DNA of 42,109 nucleotides from Motiliproteus sp041586615 (lineage in GTDB: Bacteria > Pseudomonadota > Gammaproteobacteria > Pseudomonadales > Balneatricaceae), in assembly GCA_041586615.1 (NCBI GenBank), contig JBFGZS010000040.1:1-42109 (forward strand), given 5' to 3'. A program made the translations under genes and the position numbers. Position 1 is the stretch's first letter. Every line of letters starts with the position of its first letter. The notes beneath the pieces were generated by a model. That model saw nothing but the letters and a program-made list of their open reading frames with translations. It made no database searches and was not told the DNA's origin. Below, in pieces: positions 17,149-25,775 of this stretch.

Positions 17149-18615
17149 TTAGGCTTCGGTTTGACGTGCTTTTACGGCGGGATCGCTGATGACCTTATTC
17201 ATGAGAACCCTGTAAACCACGCCACCGATCAGGGCGCCGACTACCCAGCCGAACCCTGCCATGTCCTCGAGTGCGGGCACCCAAACGGTCGCGACCGAGA
17301 AGACGGCACCAATAGCGAAGGCTTGTAAGGCTTTGTTGTTCCAGCCATTATTGTAGTGGTATTTGCCTTCTGGGGCTGAAGAGAACAGGTCCTGAATATC
17401 CAGGTTCTGCTTCTTAATCAGGTAATAATCACAGACCATGATGCCGTAGATGGGGGCCAGTACCGCGCCCAGTGTGTTAACGAAGCTGGCGATGCCCATG
17501 TTGCTGATAACAGAAACCCATAACGCCCCGATAAAAAAGGACAATACTGCGGTGATCAAACCACCCATGCGGAAATTGATCTTACTGGGGAGTAGGTTGG
17601 CCAGGCCGTAGGCCGGCGGTACAAAATTGGCGACCAGGTTGATACCAACCGTGGCGGCGAAAAAGCAGATCGCGGCAATGATGGTCAGCGGTAGGCTGTC
17701 GACCCGTTCGACGATGTCTGTCGGGTTGGTCAGGGTTTCACCGAAGAGGACCACGGTACCGGCAGTGATAAACAGGGCAATAAAGGAGAACCCCGCGACG
17801 TTGGCCGGTAGCCCCCACCAGTTACCTAACTTGAGTTTACTTTCGGTTTTAACGAAACGCGAGAAGTCACCGAAGTTGATCACCACCGCGGCGAAGTAAG
17901 CAATCATGGTGCCCATGATGGCCAGGAAGGCCATGATAGGGCCGCCATCGTAGTCACCGGTGCCTTTAAAGATATCGTTCACCGCGGGAAGCATCCGGTC
18001 ACCGGCTTCGACCCAGATCATAATCATCAATGCGATCATTACCATGTAGACGAAGGGGCCTGCCCAGTTGAGGAAGCGGGTAATCCAGCTGATCCCTTTC
18101 AGGAACATGTACAGCTGTAGGCACCACACCAGGACGTAAGAGAACCAGCTGACGGCCGTCATGCCGAGGAATTCCTCGCCGCCGCTGGTACCAAACAGCG
18201 CATTGATCAGTAGGGTGACGGCGGTTGATGCGAAGTAGGTCTGCACCCCGTACCAGAAGATGGCGACGATGGAGCGCATCATGGAGGCTAAGTTAGCGCC
18301 ATAGATACCCATGCTGGCTCGTGCCATTACGGGGCAGGGGATGCCGTATTTGACACTGGGTATGCCCGTCAGGTTACACAGGAACATGACCAGAATTCCG
18401 GCGCTGATGATGGCGGCCATTACCGCCCAGCCATTAAGTCCATAGGCGATGAACAGGGACGCGGCCAGGGTATAGCCGAATAGGCTTTGTACGTCGTTGG
18501 CCCAGACGTTGAAAATCTCAAAGGCCCCCCAGGTACGGTCTTGCTCTTTGAGGGGTGCCAGATCCTCATTGTAGAGGCAGGAATCGATATTCTTAATTTC
18601 AAGATTCTCAGACAT
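17149..18615 (-). CDS. NCS1-family nucleobase/allantoin/hydantoin permease
   Basis: The 488-residue membrane protein has about 12 helices and NCS1 landmarks: an N-terminal LAPLKEQDRTWGAFEIFNVW segment, KYGIPCPVMARASMGIYGAN around helix 3, and a late YDYYLIKKQNLDI-like motif (CDYYLIKKQNLDI). NCS1 symporters import cytosine, uracil, allantoin, hydantoins or thiamine precursors, usually with sodium or protons. GGAGGG precedes the ATG. It follows a second NCS1 gene and the racemase on the same strand, opposite puuE and allA, so allantoin or a hydantoin is the most likely substrate. The 370-nt gap to the upstream permease, with a repeat in it, may allow separate expression. Confidence 0.9.
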   Translation of the reverse strand: MSENLEIKNIDSCLYNEDLAPLKEQDRTWGAFEIFNVWANDVQSLFGYTLAASLFIAYGLNGWAVMAAIISAGILVMFLCNLTGIPSVKYGIPCPVMARASMGIYGANLASMMRSIVAIFWYGVQTYFASTAVTLLINALFGTSGGEEFLGMTAVSWFSYVLVWCLQLYMFLKGISWITRFLNWAGPFVYMVMIALMIMIWVEAGDRMLPAVNDIFKGTGDYDGGPIMAFLAIMGTMIAYFAAVVINFGDFSRFVKTESKLKLGNWWGLPANVAGFSFIALFITAGTVVLFGETLTNPTDIVERVDSLPLTIIAAICFFAATVGINLVANFVPPAYGLANLLPSKINFRMGGLITAVLSFFIGALWVSVISNMGIASFVNTLGAVLAPIYGIMVCDYYLIKKQNLDIQDLFSSAPEGKYHYNNGWNNKALQAFAIGAVFSVATVWVPALEDMAGFGWVVGALIGGVVYRVLMNKVISDPAVKARQTEA

Positions 18616-18787
18616 GGAACCCTCCGGAGCGCTGGAATTTTTTAGACATAGGGTGTCGGTAGTCTGTGCTTAACCAGTCTAGGAGCCGTGTAGGGTTGTC
18701 TGTCATCGAGTGGGGCATGGTGTTACCTGCTAATTATTTTTTGAGTGTATAAAGAATAGGACGTTGCAGTAGGTGGCGCTAGTGACT

Positions 18788-18970
18788 GATTAACCGGGCA
18801 TCAAAATACTGATCCGTTCGGTCTTTTGATAACGACTTTTGATAATGACTTTTGATAACGACAAGACCGGTGCCTGTCCGTCCTGGTCTCGCGTGGCTTT
18901 ATGCCACGGCGGTTCATTTATGAACCGCCTATTAAGGCGACATTTTTTGCTCGCTATTAAGCTGCCGTCT
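18788..18970 (+). repeat. Dispersed structured repeat, long copy C
   Basis: The element runs from TTAACCGGGC to a gctattaagctgccg-type end. In order it holds a hairpin pairing ATCAAAA with TTTTGAT, three 13-bp tandem units ttttgataaygac (18824-18862), acaagaccgg and tgtccgtcctg, a CGTGGC/GCCACG hairpin, a GCGGTTCAT/ATGAACCGC hairpin, and cctattaaggcgac with ttgctcgctattaag. It lies between the two NCS1 genes, close to the 3' end of the upstream one. The remainder of the gap (18616-18787) shows no further gene. Confidence 0.8.
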
Positions 18971-18985
18971 CAATAAGACCGCGGC

Positions 18986-20347
18986 TTAGGAGCGAAAGCG
19001 CGCACAGGCCGACCAGTTGTTCATCAGGACGTAGTAGGTCAGGCCCGCAGGGATCAGGCTGGCGTACCAGGAGATGGATGAGAAGCTCAAAGCGACCGCC
19101 GCGCCGAATAAAGACGCAATGACCGCCCCCCAATTGATACCCTGATAAGGACCGTTTTCATTATAGAGGTGGTCGAGGTTCAGGGTGCGGCGACGAAGAA
19201 TAAAGTAGTCTACCACCAGTACCGCGAAGATCGGGCCGAGGAAGGCGGAGTAGGTCTGCACGAACAGTTGCAGGCCGGCGGAAGATTCTTCTTTGATCAG
19301 CTCCCAGGGGAACGTGCAGAAGGCGAGTAGGCCGACGATGATGGTGGCGGTTCGGAACTTGAGTTTGAAGACGTCCATCAGGATATAGGTGGGCGGTACC
19401 ACGTTGTTAAGAACGTTAGTCGTGACCTGGGCGAAGGCGATAAACAATAGCGTGGTGACCAGTAGCGGCGTGTTGTCTACGGCGCTGGAGAATACCTGGA
19501 TAGGATCGTTGATGCCGGTAGCGCCGGATACCATCAAGCCGATCAGACCCATAAACAGGGTGCAGGGCAGGATGGACATGGCGTAGATCGTGGTCAACAG
19601 ACCGCGCCCGGTACCTTTCTGCAGCTCGCGAGAGTAGTCGCTGACGTTCAGCATCATGGTGCTGTAAATACCCAGGAACAGCATGGTGGCTCCCCAGAAG
19701 GGGGCGCCCCAGGTGCCTTCAACATTCACCAGGTTCGTGGTGATCTCGGCACCGTACTTGTTGATGACGCTGTAGAACATATAAACCAGCGACAGCAGAA
19801 TAAAGCCACTACCGATGTTCTCTAGCCACTTGATGCCTTGAAAACCGAAGATCGACAGTCCAATCTGCAGAAACTGGAAAGTGATAAAGTAGAAAATGAG
19901 GTTGTCAAAACCAAACAGGGTCGCCGATACGGCGTTAAGCGCGCCGGCGCCAACCCAGGATTGGAATCCGTACCAAACAATGGCAGGTACGGCTCGAACG
20001 AGCCCTGGAAAACGGGTGCCGGAGAAACCGAAAGCACTACGTGCCTGAACCATAAACGGAATGCCATATTTGTAGCCAGCCGCGCCGTTAAGTGTGAGGG
20101 CAATACCGATGATGAAGCAACCGATTGCGATTGCCACACTGGTTTGCAGCAGGTTCAGGGTGCCCACGAGGCTTGAACCCATGGCGAAGGTGCCGATCGA
20201 GACGCAGCCCCCGAACCAGGCCAGCAGGTAGGAGAGTCGACCCATAATTCGGGTGTTCTGAGGGGCTAGCGACTCGTCGCCAGCCGCTTTGGTCCCGATG
20301 GGTTCATCGACAATCGCCGACTGGGGTAGTACGTGTTCGTTTTGCAT
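18986..20347 (-). CDS. NCS1-family nucleobase/allantoin/hydantoin permease, second copy
   Basis: The 453-residue permease shows NCS1 features: WFGGCVSIGTFAMGSSLVG in helix 1, KYGIPFMVQARSAFGFSGTRFPGLVRAVPAIVWYGFQSWVGA across helices 3-4, and VVDYFILRRRTLNLDHLY late in the protein. It is clearly homologous to, but quite different from, the downstream NCS1 protein, so this is not a recent duplication. GAGG precedes the start. It lies 183 nt after the racemase gene and is probably cotranscribed with it. Two NCS1 permeases in one locus may handle different substrates or enantiomers, such as S- and R-allantoin, which the adjacent racemase would interconvert. This is inference. Confidence 0.9.
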   Translation of the reverse strand: MQNEHVLPQSAIVDEPIGTKAAGDESLAPQNTRIMGRLSYLLAWFGGCVSIGTFAMGSSLVGTLNLLQTSVAIAIGCFIIGIALTLNGAAGYKYGIPFMVQARSAFGFSGTRFPGLVRAVPAIVWYGFQSWVGAGALNAVSATLFGFDNLIFYFITFQFLQIGLSIFGFQGIKWLENIGSGFILLSLVYMFYSVINKYGAEITTNLVNVEGTWGAPFWGATMLFLGIYSTMMLNVSDYSRELQKGTGRGLLTTIYAMSILPCTLFMGLIGLMVSGATGINDPIQVFSSAVDNTPLLVTTLLFIAFAQVTTNVLNNVVPPTYILMDVFKLKFRTATIIVGLLAFCTFPWELIKEESSAGLQLFVQTYSAFLGPIFAVLVVDYFILRRRTLNLDHLYNENGPYQGINWGAVIASLFGAAVALSFSSISWYASLIPAGLTYYVLMNNWSACARFRS

Positions 20348-20530
20348 AATGGAATCCTCGCGGGAGTACTGCTCCCGATCATTTTATTGTTATTCTGTGT
20401 TGAGAATAGGCGCGTGATGACCGTATCCCTTTAGTCCAGGCCTAAGCTCAACGGTTTGTTCCGGCGTGGGTTTTCGAACCCGTCAGCGCCGTCACAAACG
20501 CAAAATAGCGATAAGGGGTGTAATAATGAT

Positions 20531-21271
20531 CTAACGCCCTCCCTGTGAAAGGTGTTCGAATTGCCCGGTAAAGACCTTGGGGCCGGGGTACGCCAGGTCA
20601 CCGTATTTGCTGGTGCCCAGGCCCAGGCTGACTAAAGATTCGGCCAGTTTAACGGCGGCAGTCACGCCCTCCACCACCGGCAGGCCGACCGCCTTCTGGA
20701 TAATGGGTGTCAGATCGGCCATCCCGCCGCAGCCCAGCACGATCGCGCCGATGTTGTCTTCGGCTTTGGCGCGCAGGCACTCCTGGATAATGCGGTCCAG
20801 AGCTTGGTCGCCGTTGTCTTCGAGGTCGAGTACCGGAATCTCGGCGGCGCGAATACGCCGACAGTGGTGAGAAAAACCGTAACTCTGCAGCAGGTGTTCG
20901 GCGATGATGCCGGTGCGGCCCAGGGTGGTGACGATAGAGAACCGGGTGCTGATCAGGGTGGCCATATGGAAGGCGGCTTCGGCAATACCGATTACCGGGG
21001 CCTGGGTCAGTTCACGCGCCGCCAGCAGCCCGGGATCGCCAAAACAGCCAATGATATAGGCGTCGGTATTTTCCGCCTCGCCGGCACGTACCTCTTCGGC
21101 CACGCCGACGGCGCTGATGGCTTCATCAAAATGGCATTCGATGGAAACCGGTCCGCTGCGGGGAGTGGTGGCGATGATATGAGTACCCGGTGCGGCGATG
21201 CGAGAGGCGGCTTCGCCCATTTTTTCGGTCATGCTCGCCGTGGTGTTTGGGTTGATCAAGCGAATCTGCAT
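20531..21271 (-). CDS. Asp/Glu/hydantoin racemase, likely allantoin racemase
   Basis: The 246-residue protein has the family signature MQIRLINPNTTASMTEKM and two catalytic cysteines in the expected contexts: C76 (YIIGCFGDPGL) and C181 (IVLGCGGMADL). These act as the acid/base pair in hydantoin and allantoin racemases. AGAGGA precedes the ATG. It is divergent from puuE and heads the permease genes, so the natural reading is interconversion of allantoin enantiomers before ring opening. The homologous hydantoin racemases act on 5-substituted hydantoins, and sequence alone does not decide between them. No dihydropyrimidinase-type hydantoinase is in the window, which favours allantoin. Confidence 0.87.
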   Translation of the reverse strand: MQIRLINPNTTASMTEKMGEAASRIAAPGTHIIATTPRSGPVSIECHFDEAISAVGVAEEVRAGEAENTDAYIIGCFGDPGLLAARELTQAPVIGIAEAAFHMATLISTRFSIVTTLGRTGIIAEHLLQSYGFSHHCRRIRAAEIPVLDLEDNGDQALDRIIQECLRAKAEDNIGAIVLGCGGMADLTPIIQKAVGLPVVEGVTAAVKLAESLVSLGLGTSKYGDLAYPGPKVFTGQFEHLSQGGR

Positions 21272-21439
21272 GGTGCATTCCTCTAACGCTATTATTATGT
21301 ATCAGTACGGATAGCAGGAATATCTGCCGGGATTTTCAATAGGAGAATCGTGCACGATTTGTGTTAGTAATGTCAACGAATTGCTTATATAAGTTGCTTT
21401 GTCGTCCGCGTCTTTGTTGGCTAATATTGTTCTTATGGG

Positions 21440-21486
21440 GTGTTCTTGTTCGGTGTTCTTATTAAGTGTTCTTATTAAGTGTTCTG
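21440..21486. repeat. 13-bp tandem repeat in the racemase/puuE divergent region
   Basis: gtgttcttattaa occurs twice perfectly (21453-21465, 21466-21478), with degenerate flanking copies (gtgttcttgttcg before, gtgttctggg after). It lies in the 549-nt gap between divergent operons. Apart from the palindrome at 21699, I see no other feature or gene there. Confidence 0.75.
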
Positions 21487-21698
21487 GGTGTTATTTGGGC
21501 TGTCTTTGCCGCTGAAGACCGTCTTCTTTGAAGATAGACGCGCGCTAGCTTCGGTCCTTGCCGCAATGAACCCGTATGAACGGACCGTCGCTATTCATCG
21601 TTGTCCTGTATAAGTCGCTGTATATAGGGCACTTCATCAACAACGGCACCAAGGTGCGCATACTGATCGCGTTGAATTGGTCGCAGAAAAACAGTAGA

Positions 21699-21712
21699 CA
21701 TTGTTAACAATG
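21699..21712. promoter_or_regulatory. Perfect 14-bp palindrome, candidate GntR/FCD operator
   Basis: CATTGTTAACAATG shares the 12-base core ATTGTTAACAAT with the palindrome at 6917-6932. It lies 109 nt before the puuE start and within the divergent region facing the racemase/NCS1 genes. It is the best candidate for joint control of the two loci. Confidence 0.6.
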
Positions 21713-21820
21713 GTGGATATCTTGGAAAACAATCTATTTTCTATGATTTTTTCTACAGCGTCGATATCCGTTGGTCGCTGACCCTGGATGAAAAGCAAAT
21801 CTTTTGATGAGGAGTCTGTT

Positions 21821-22741
21821 ATGCGTGATGGTTACGACAGAGATTTAGTCGGTTACGGGCAAACGCCCCCTAATCCCCAGTGGCCCAACAATGCCCGGGT
21901 CGCTGTTTCATTTGTTTTAAATTACGAAGAAGGGGGGGAGCGCTGTGTGCTGCACGGCGATGACGAATCAGAAGCGTTTCTTTCGGAAATAGTGGGGGCG
22001 CAGGCGCTACCCGGTGTGCGTCATATGAGTATGGAGTCTATCTACGAATACGGTAGCCGTGCCGGCGTTTGGCGCTTGCTCCGGCTGTTTAAGAAGCACG
22101 ACGTCCCGCTCACGATCTTTGCGGTGGCCATGGCCGCTGAGCGACATCCGGAATTGATCAGGGAGATGGTAAAAGCCGGTCATGAGATCTGCAGTCATGG
22201 CTACCGTTGGATCGATTATCAGCATATGGATGAAGCCGAGGAGCGCGAACATATTCAAAAGGCGATCGCTATTATCCGGGAGATAACCGGCGAGCGTCCG
22301 CTGGGCTGGTATACCGGTCGCACGGGGCCAAACACGCGCCGTCTGGTCGCCGAAGAGGGTGGGTTCCTGTACGACTCCGATGCCTACGATGACGACCTGC
22401 CTTATTGGGCCGAGGTAGGAGGGCGTTCCCAGCTGATCATCCCTTATACGCTAGACACCAACGATATGCGCTTTGCCACCAATCAGGGTTTTAACAGTGG
22501 CGACCAGTTTTTTACCTACCTTAAGGATGCGTTTGATACCCTCTATGCCGAGGGTGAAGACAGTCCGAAGATGCTCTCGGTGGGTTTACATTGCCGCCTG
22601 GTGGGTCGTCCGGCCCGGATCGCTGCTTTGGCGCGCTTTCTTGAGTATGTGCAGCAGCATGAAGACGTCTGGCTGTGTCGGCGTATCGATATCGCACGGC
22701 ACTGGCACGAGAATCATCCTCCTCAGCAGGCTAAAAAGTAA
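21821..22741 (+). CDS. puuE: Allantoinase PuuE (polysaccharide-deacetylase family)
   Basis: I choose ATG 21821, preceded by TGAGGAG; the frame could open at 21788. The 306-residue product matches metal-independent PuuE allantoinases over its whole length: DLVGYGQTPPNPQWPNNAR, FVLNYEEGGE, MSMESIYEYGSRAGVWR, LTIFAVAMAAERHPE, EICSHGYRWIDYQHMDEA, WYTGRTGPNTRRLVAEEGG and YDDDLPYW. The enzyme opens the hydantoin ring of allantoin to give allantoate in the cytoplasm. It differs from the zinc amidohydrolase AllB. It is first in a plus-strand unit with allA and an aminotransferase remnant. The palindrome at 21699 probably controls it. Confidence 0.95.
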   Translation: MRDGYDRDLVGYGQTPPNPQWPNNARVAVSFVLNYEEGGERCVLHGDDESEAFLSEIVGAQALPGVRHMSMESIYEYGSRAGVWRLLRLFKKHDVPLTIFAVAMAAERHPELIREMVKAGHEICSHGYRWIDYQHMDEAEEREHIQKAIAIIREITGERPLGWYTGRTGPNTRRLVAEEGGFLYDSDAYDDDLPYWAEVGGRSQLIIPYTLDTNDMRFATNQGFNSGDQFFTYLKDAFDTLYAEGEDSPKMLSVGLHCRLVGRPARIAALARFLEYVQQHEDVWLCRRIDIARHWHENHPPQQAKK

Positions 22742-22889
22742 TTCGAAATTGCGCCGTTGCCGCTCTACAGGCTATCGTTCTGTGGGCGGCCGAATTAATG
22801 AATACGATGGAAGCGACAGGATGAGCAGGTCTGATCATGCGAACAGTTTCGATCGGTCCAAATGGACCAACTACGTGGAGGAGAAGCCG

Positions 22890-23396
22890 ATGAATATTAC
22901 TCTTACTGTTGAGCCTCTGACGAGGGCTGCTTTTGCCGCGTTTGGCGATGTTATCGAAACCGAGGGCAGTGAGCACTTTCCCATTAATAACGGTTCAACC
23001 GAACGTTTTCATGACCTGGCTTGCGTCGATGTGTCAGAAGCCGCAGGCCGGCCGCTTATCAGCATCTTTCGGGCCCAGCCCCTGAAGATGCCTCTGTCGG
23101 TCACAATGATGGAGCGGCATCCGCTTGCCAGTCAGGCGTTTATTCCCTCGGGAACAACCCCTTTTCTGGTATTGGTCGCCCCCCGGGGAGAGACCGTCGA
23201 GCCGGAGCACCTTAGGGCGTTCTTAACCAATGGCCGGCAGGGTGTTAACTACCACCGCAGTGTCTGGCACCACCCTGTATTGGCGCTAGAACCAGACCAG
23301 GACTTTATTGTTATTGATCGAGGGGGGGAGGGGCATAACTGCGATGAGTTCTTCTTTGCGGCGGATCATCATATCGTTCTACCCTATGCCATGTAA
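22890..23396 (+). CDS. allA: Ureidoglycolate lyase AllA
   Basis: I start at ATG 22890, with GGAGGAG just upstream. The open frame runs further 5', but family members begin at this point. The 168-residue product has the AllA pattern: LTVEPLTRAAFAAFGDVIE, IFRAQPLKMPLSVTMMERHPLASQAFIP, FLTNGRQGVNYHRSVWHHPVLAL and DRGGEGHNCDEFFF. It cleaves ureidoglycolate to glyoxylate and urea, the last step of one allantoin route. It lies 148 nt after puuE. No allantoicase or allantoate amidohydrolase gene, which must act between PuuE and AllA, is in the window. Confidence 0.95.
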   Translation: MNITLTVEPLTRAAFAAFGDVIETEGSEHFPINNGSTERFHDLACVDVSEAAGRPLISIFRAQPLKMPLSVTMMERHPLASQAFIPSGTTPFLVLVAPRGETVEPEHLRAFLTNGRQGVNYHRSVWHHPVLALEPDQDFIVIDRGGEGHNCDEFFFAADHHIVLPYAM

Positions 23397-23424
23397 GCCG
23401 AGGTTATGTAAGTCGATATATTAA

Positions 23425-23471
23425 GGTGTCATCAAAAGACCGAATGGATCGGTATTATGATGCCAGGTTAA
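23425..23471 (-). repeat. Dispersed structured repeat, short copy H
   Basis: On the minus strand this reads ttaacctggcatcataatac, then cgatccattcggtcttttga and tgac. This is the 5' hairpin segment of the repeat (compare ttaaccgggcatcaaaatac at 18790). It lies between allA and the aminotransferase remnant and contains the first codons of the latter's open frame. Confidence 0.7.
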
Positions 23472-24205
23472 CCGTGGGCGGGACTTGCTACATCGGCCCC
23501 GCTCGTTTGCTCAATGCGATGCACATCCAGACTAGTGATCACCGCGCCCCGAATTTCGTCGAAACGTTTTCACCGGTGCTCGAAGACTGCAAAAAGGTGT
23601 TCGGTACCAAAAGCGGCCAGGTGATCATATTCCCATCGACCGGCACCGGCGGTTGGGAAGCGACCATCAGCAACACCCTGTCACCCGGTGACAAAGTGCT
23701 GATCGCGCGCTACGGCATGTTTTCGCACCGTTGGATCGACCTGTGCCAACGCCACGGTCTGGACGTTCAGATCATTGAATGCCCGTGGGGAGACGGTGCT
23801 CCCGCTGATCAGTTTGAGGCGGCCCTGCGGGCCGACAGCGGCAATACAATCAAGGCCGTGCTGACCACCCATAACGAGACCGCCACCGGCGTACGCAGCG
23901 ATATCGGTGCCGTTCGCAATGCCATGGATGCGGCCAGCCATCCGGCGATGCTGTTTGTCGACTGCGTGAGTTCGCTGGCGTCGATGCCGTTCGAGATGGA
24001 TGGCTGGGGTGTTGATATCGCCGTTTCTGGCTCGCAGAAAGGCTTTATGCTGACCACGGGTCTGGCCATCCTGGGGGTTAGCCAGAAAGCGCTGACGGCG
24101 ATGGAGACCGCTCAACTGCCACGCACCTTTTTCGATTTCCGCGATATGATGGCGGCCAACGCCAACGGCGGCACTGTATATCGGAATCGTAGCGCGGAAT
24201 TGTGA
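23426..24205 (+). pseudogene. Truncated alanine/serine-glyoxylate aminotransferase (PucG-like)
   Basis: The body matches fold-type I aminotransferases of purine catabolism: SDHRAPNFVETFSPVLEDCK, KSGQVIIFPSTGTGGWEATI, NTLSPGDKVLIARYGMFSHR, VLTTHNETATGV and VSGSQKGFML, which carries the PLP lysine. Family members are about 400 residues. This frame has 259 and stops soon after FFDFRDMMAANANGG, so the C-terminal domain is missing. The first 15 or so codons come from the repeat copy at 23425-23471, and the usual GPTNVPxRVLRAMH start is replaced by GPARLLNAMH. It is therefore damaged at both ends. The intact enzyme would convert glyoxylate from AllA to glycine. A residual dimeric fragment with activity is very unlikely. 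The following 24206-24350 shows no gene. Confidence 0.8.
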
Positions 24206-24350
24206 AAGCCAGAGATGCGCCCTAAAGGTTGTTGTTTTTCGTCCCTGCGGGCTATTTCTAAAGTGACTGCATTTTTCGCCCGCTTCGATAATGTTTATAT
24301 CGGCAATGCTTTGTTAACATGAGCGAAGTTTTCGGTCTGGGATCAAACTT

Positions 24351-25763
24351 ATGCCCGCTCCATTTGATAACAAGCACAATACCGGCCTCACCCGGGGGCT
24401 GATCGAAGTACTGTTTCCTATTTTTGAGCAGGCCAGTGCGGGCGCGATTGCCGTGGACAGGGAAGGGTGTATCACCTGGATTAATACCCGTTATGCCAGC
24501 CTGCTGGGCATTAAGGATCCCCGGATGCCAATTGGTCACCCGGTGCGTGCCATTATTCCCCGCAGTCGGCTACCGGAGGTCTTGCAATCCGGCCAGCCCT
24601 TGCTGCTGGACATCATGGAGTATCAAAGCCAGCAATTAGTGGTTAGTCGGTTGCCGTTTTTTGATGACACAGGCCAGGTCGGCGGCGCGGTGGCCTTTGT
24701 GCTCTATGATGATCTGCAGCCGCTTACGCCTTTGATCAGCAAATACCGACAGTTGCACCAGGATCTGCTGACCGCCAAAAAAGCGCTGGCAAAAACGCAC
24801 CGTGGCACCCGCTACAGCTTGAACGATTTTGCGGGTGCCAGCCCAGAGGCTCTGGAGGTTAAACGCCGGGCCAGACTGGCCGCCGGCCGCGATATGCCTG
24901 TGTTGCTGCTGGGTGAAACCGGTACCGGTAAAGAGGTGTTGGCCCAGGCAGTTCATTCCCTGTCGTCCCGGACCGATGCGCCCTTTGTGGGCGTGAATGT
25001 GGCGGCTATACCTGAAAATCTGTTGGAAGCCGAGTTTTTTGGGGTGGCGCCCGGAGCGTTTGCCGGCGCCGACCGGCGCATGCGTAAGGGCAAGTTCGAG
25101 CTGGCTCACGGTGGCACCCTGTTTCTTGATGAAGTGGGCGACATGTCGTTGGCTCTGCAGGCCAAGCTGCTGCGGGTGCTACAGGAGCGTGAAATAGAGC
25201 CTCTGGGCTCAAACCAGGTGATCCCGGTGGATGTGCGGCTGATTGCCGCTACCAGCCGTGACCTGGATGCCATGGTGGCAGAGGGCGGTTTTCGCTCCGA
25301 TCTGTACTACCGCCTCAATGTACTGGAAATCTCGATCCCGCCGTTGAGGGCGAGGCTGTCAGATATCGGTGTGCTGTGCGAAACGCTGCTGGAAGATATC
25401 TGCACCGGGCAGGCGTTGCGCGCCGAGGTCACCGATGCAGCCATCAATGTGCTGGAGTGTTACGACTGGCCCGGTAATATCAGGGAGTTGCGCAACGTGT
25501 TGGAGCGCGCCTTCACCATGAGTGAGGACAGCGGAATACTGGATGCAGACGCCATTGACCAGGTGCTACCCAAAGTGGCCGGTGGTGCGGTTACCTCCCC
25601 ATTAAACACGGCCGCCCGACCGCTGGCGGAGGTGTTGGCCGAAGCTGAAGCCGCCGCCATAGGCGTCGCGCTGAAAAATTGTAACAGTAATCGTTCGAAG
25701 GCTGCTCGGTTGCTGGGAATTTCCCGTTCTGCTCTCTACGAAAAACTTGCCAAACTGTCCTGA
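24351..25763 (+). CDS. Sigma54-type (PAS, AAA+, Fis-HTH) transcriptional activator with variant GAFAGA loop
   Basis: The 470-residue regulator has a PAS-like sensor (about 22-120, including AIAVDREGCITWIN), an AAA+ domain (about 158-400) and a Fis-type helix-turn-helix (about 440-470, NRSKAARLLGISRSALYEKL). Walker A is GETGTGKE at 188-195 and Walker B is TLFLDEVGD at 256-264. The sigma54-contact loop, normally GAFTGA, reads GAFAGA at 235-240, preceded by FFGVAP instead of LFGYEK-like sequence. Such activators bind upstream sites and drive sigma54 polymerase. The gene sits directly before a TRAP operon, with two inverted-repeat sites between them, so that operon is its likely target. The Thr-to-Ala change is notable because the threonine is important in studied members. 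Confidence 0.9.
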   Translation: MPAPFDNKHNTGLTRGLIEVLFPIFEQASAGAIAVDREGCITWINTRYASLLGIKDPRMPIGHPVRAIIPRSRLPEVLQSGQPLLLDIMEYQSQQLVVSRLPFFDDTGQVGGAVAFVLYDDLQPLTPLISKYRQLHQDLLTAKKALAKTHRGTRYSLNDFAGASPEALEVKRRARLAAGRDMPVLLLGETGTGKEVLAQAVHSLSSRTDAPFVGVNVAAIPENLLEAEFFGVAPGAFAGADRRMRKGKFELAHGGTLFLDEVGDMSLALQAKLLRVLQEREIEPLGSNQVIPVDVRLIAATSRDLDAMVAEGGFRSDLYYRLNVLEISIPPLRARLSDIGVLCETLLEDICTGQALRAEVTDAAINVLECYDWPGNIRELRNVLERAFTMSEDSGILDADAIDQVLPKVAGGAVTSPLNTAARPLAEVLAEAEAAAIGVALKNCNSNRSKAARLLGISRSALYEKLAKLS

Positions 25764-25775
25764 TTGACAGGCAGA

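Noticed and set aside
24311..24320. TTGTTAACAT upstream of the sigma54-type regulator, and TTGTTAACAG upstream of gcvP (about 37368), as further GntR operators
   Set aside because: Only the central bases match and the palindrome is broken; such 9-base matches are expected by chance.
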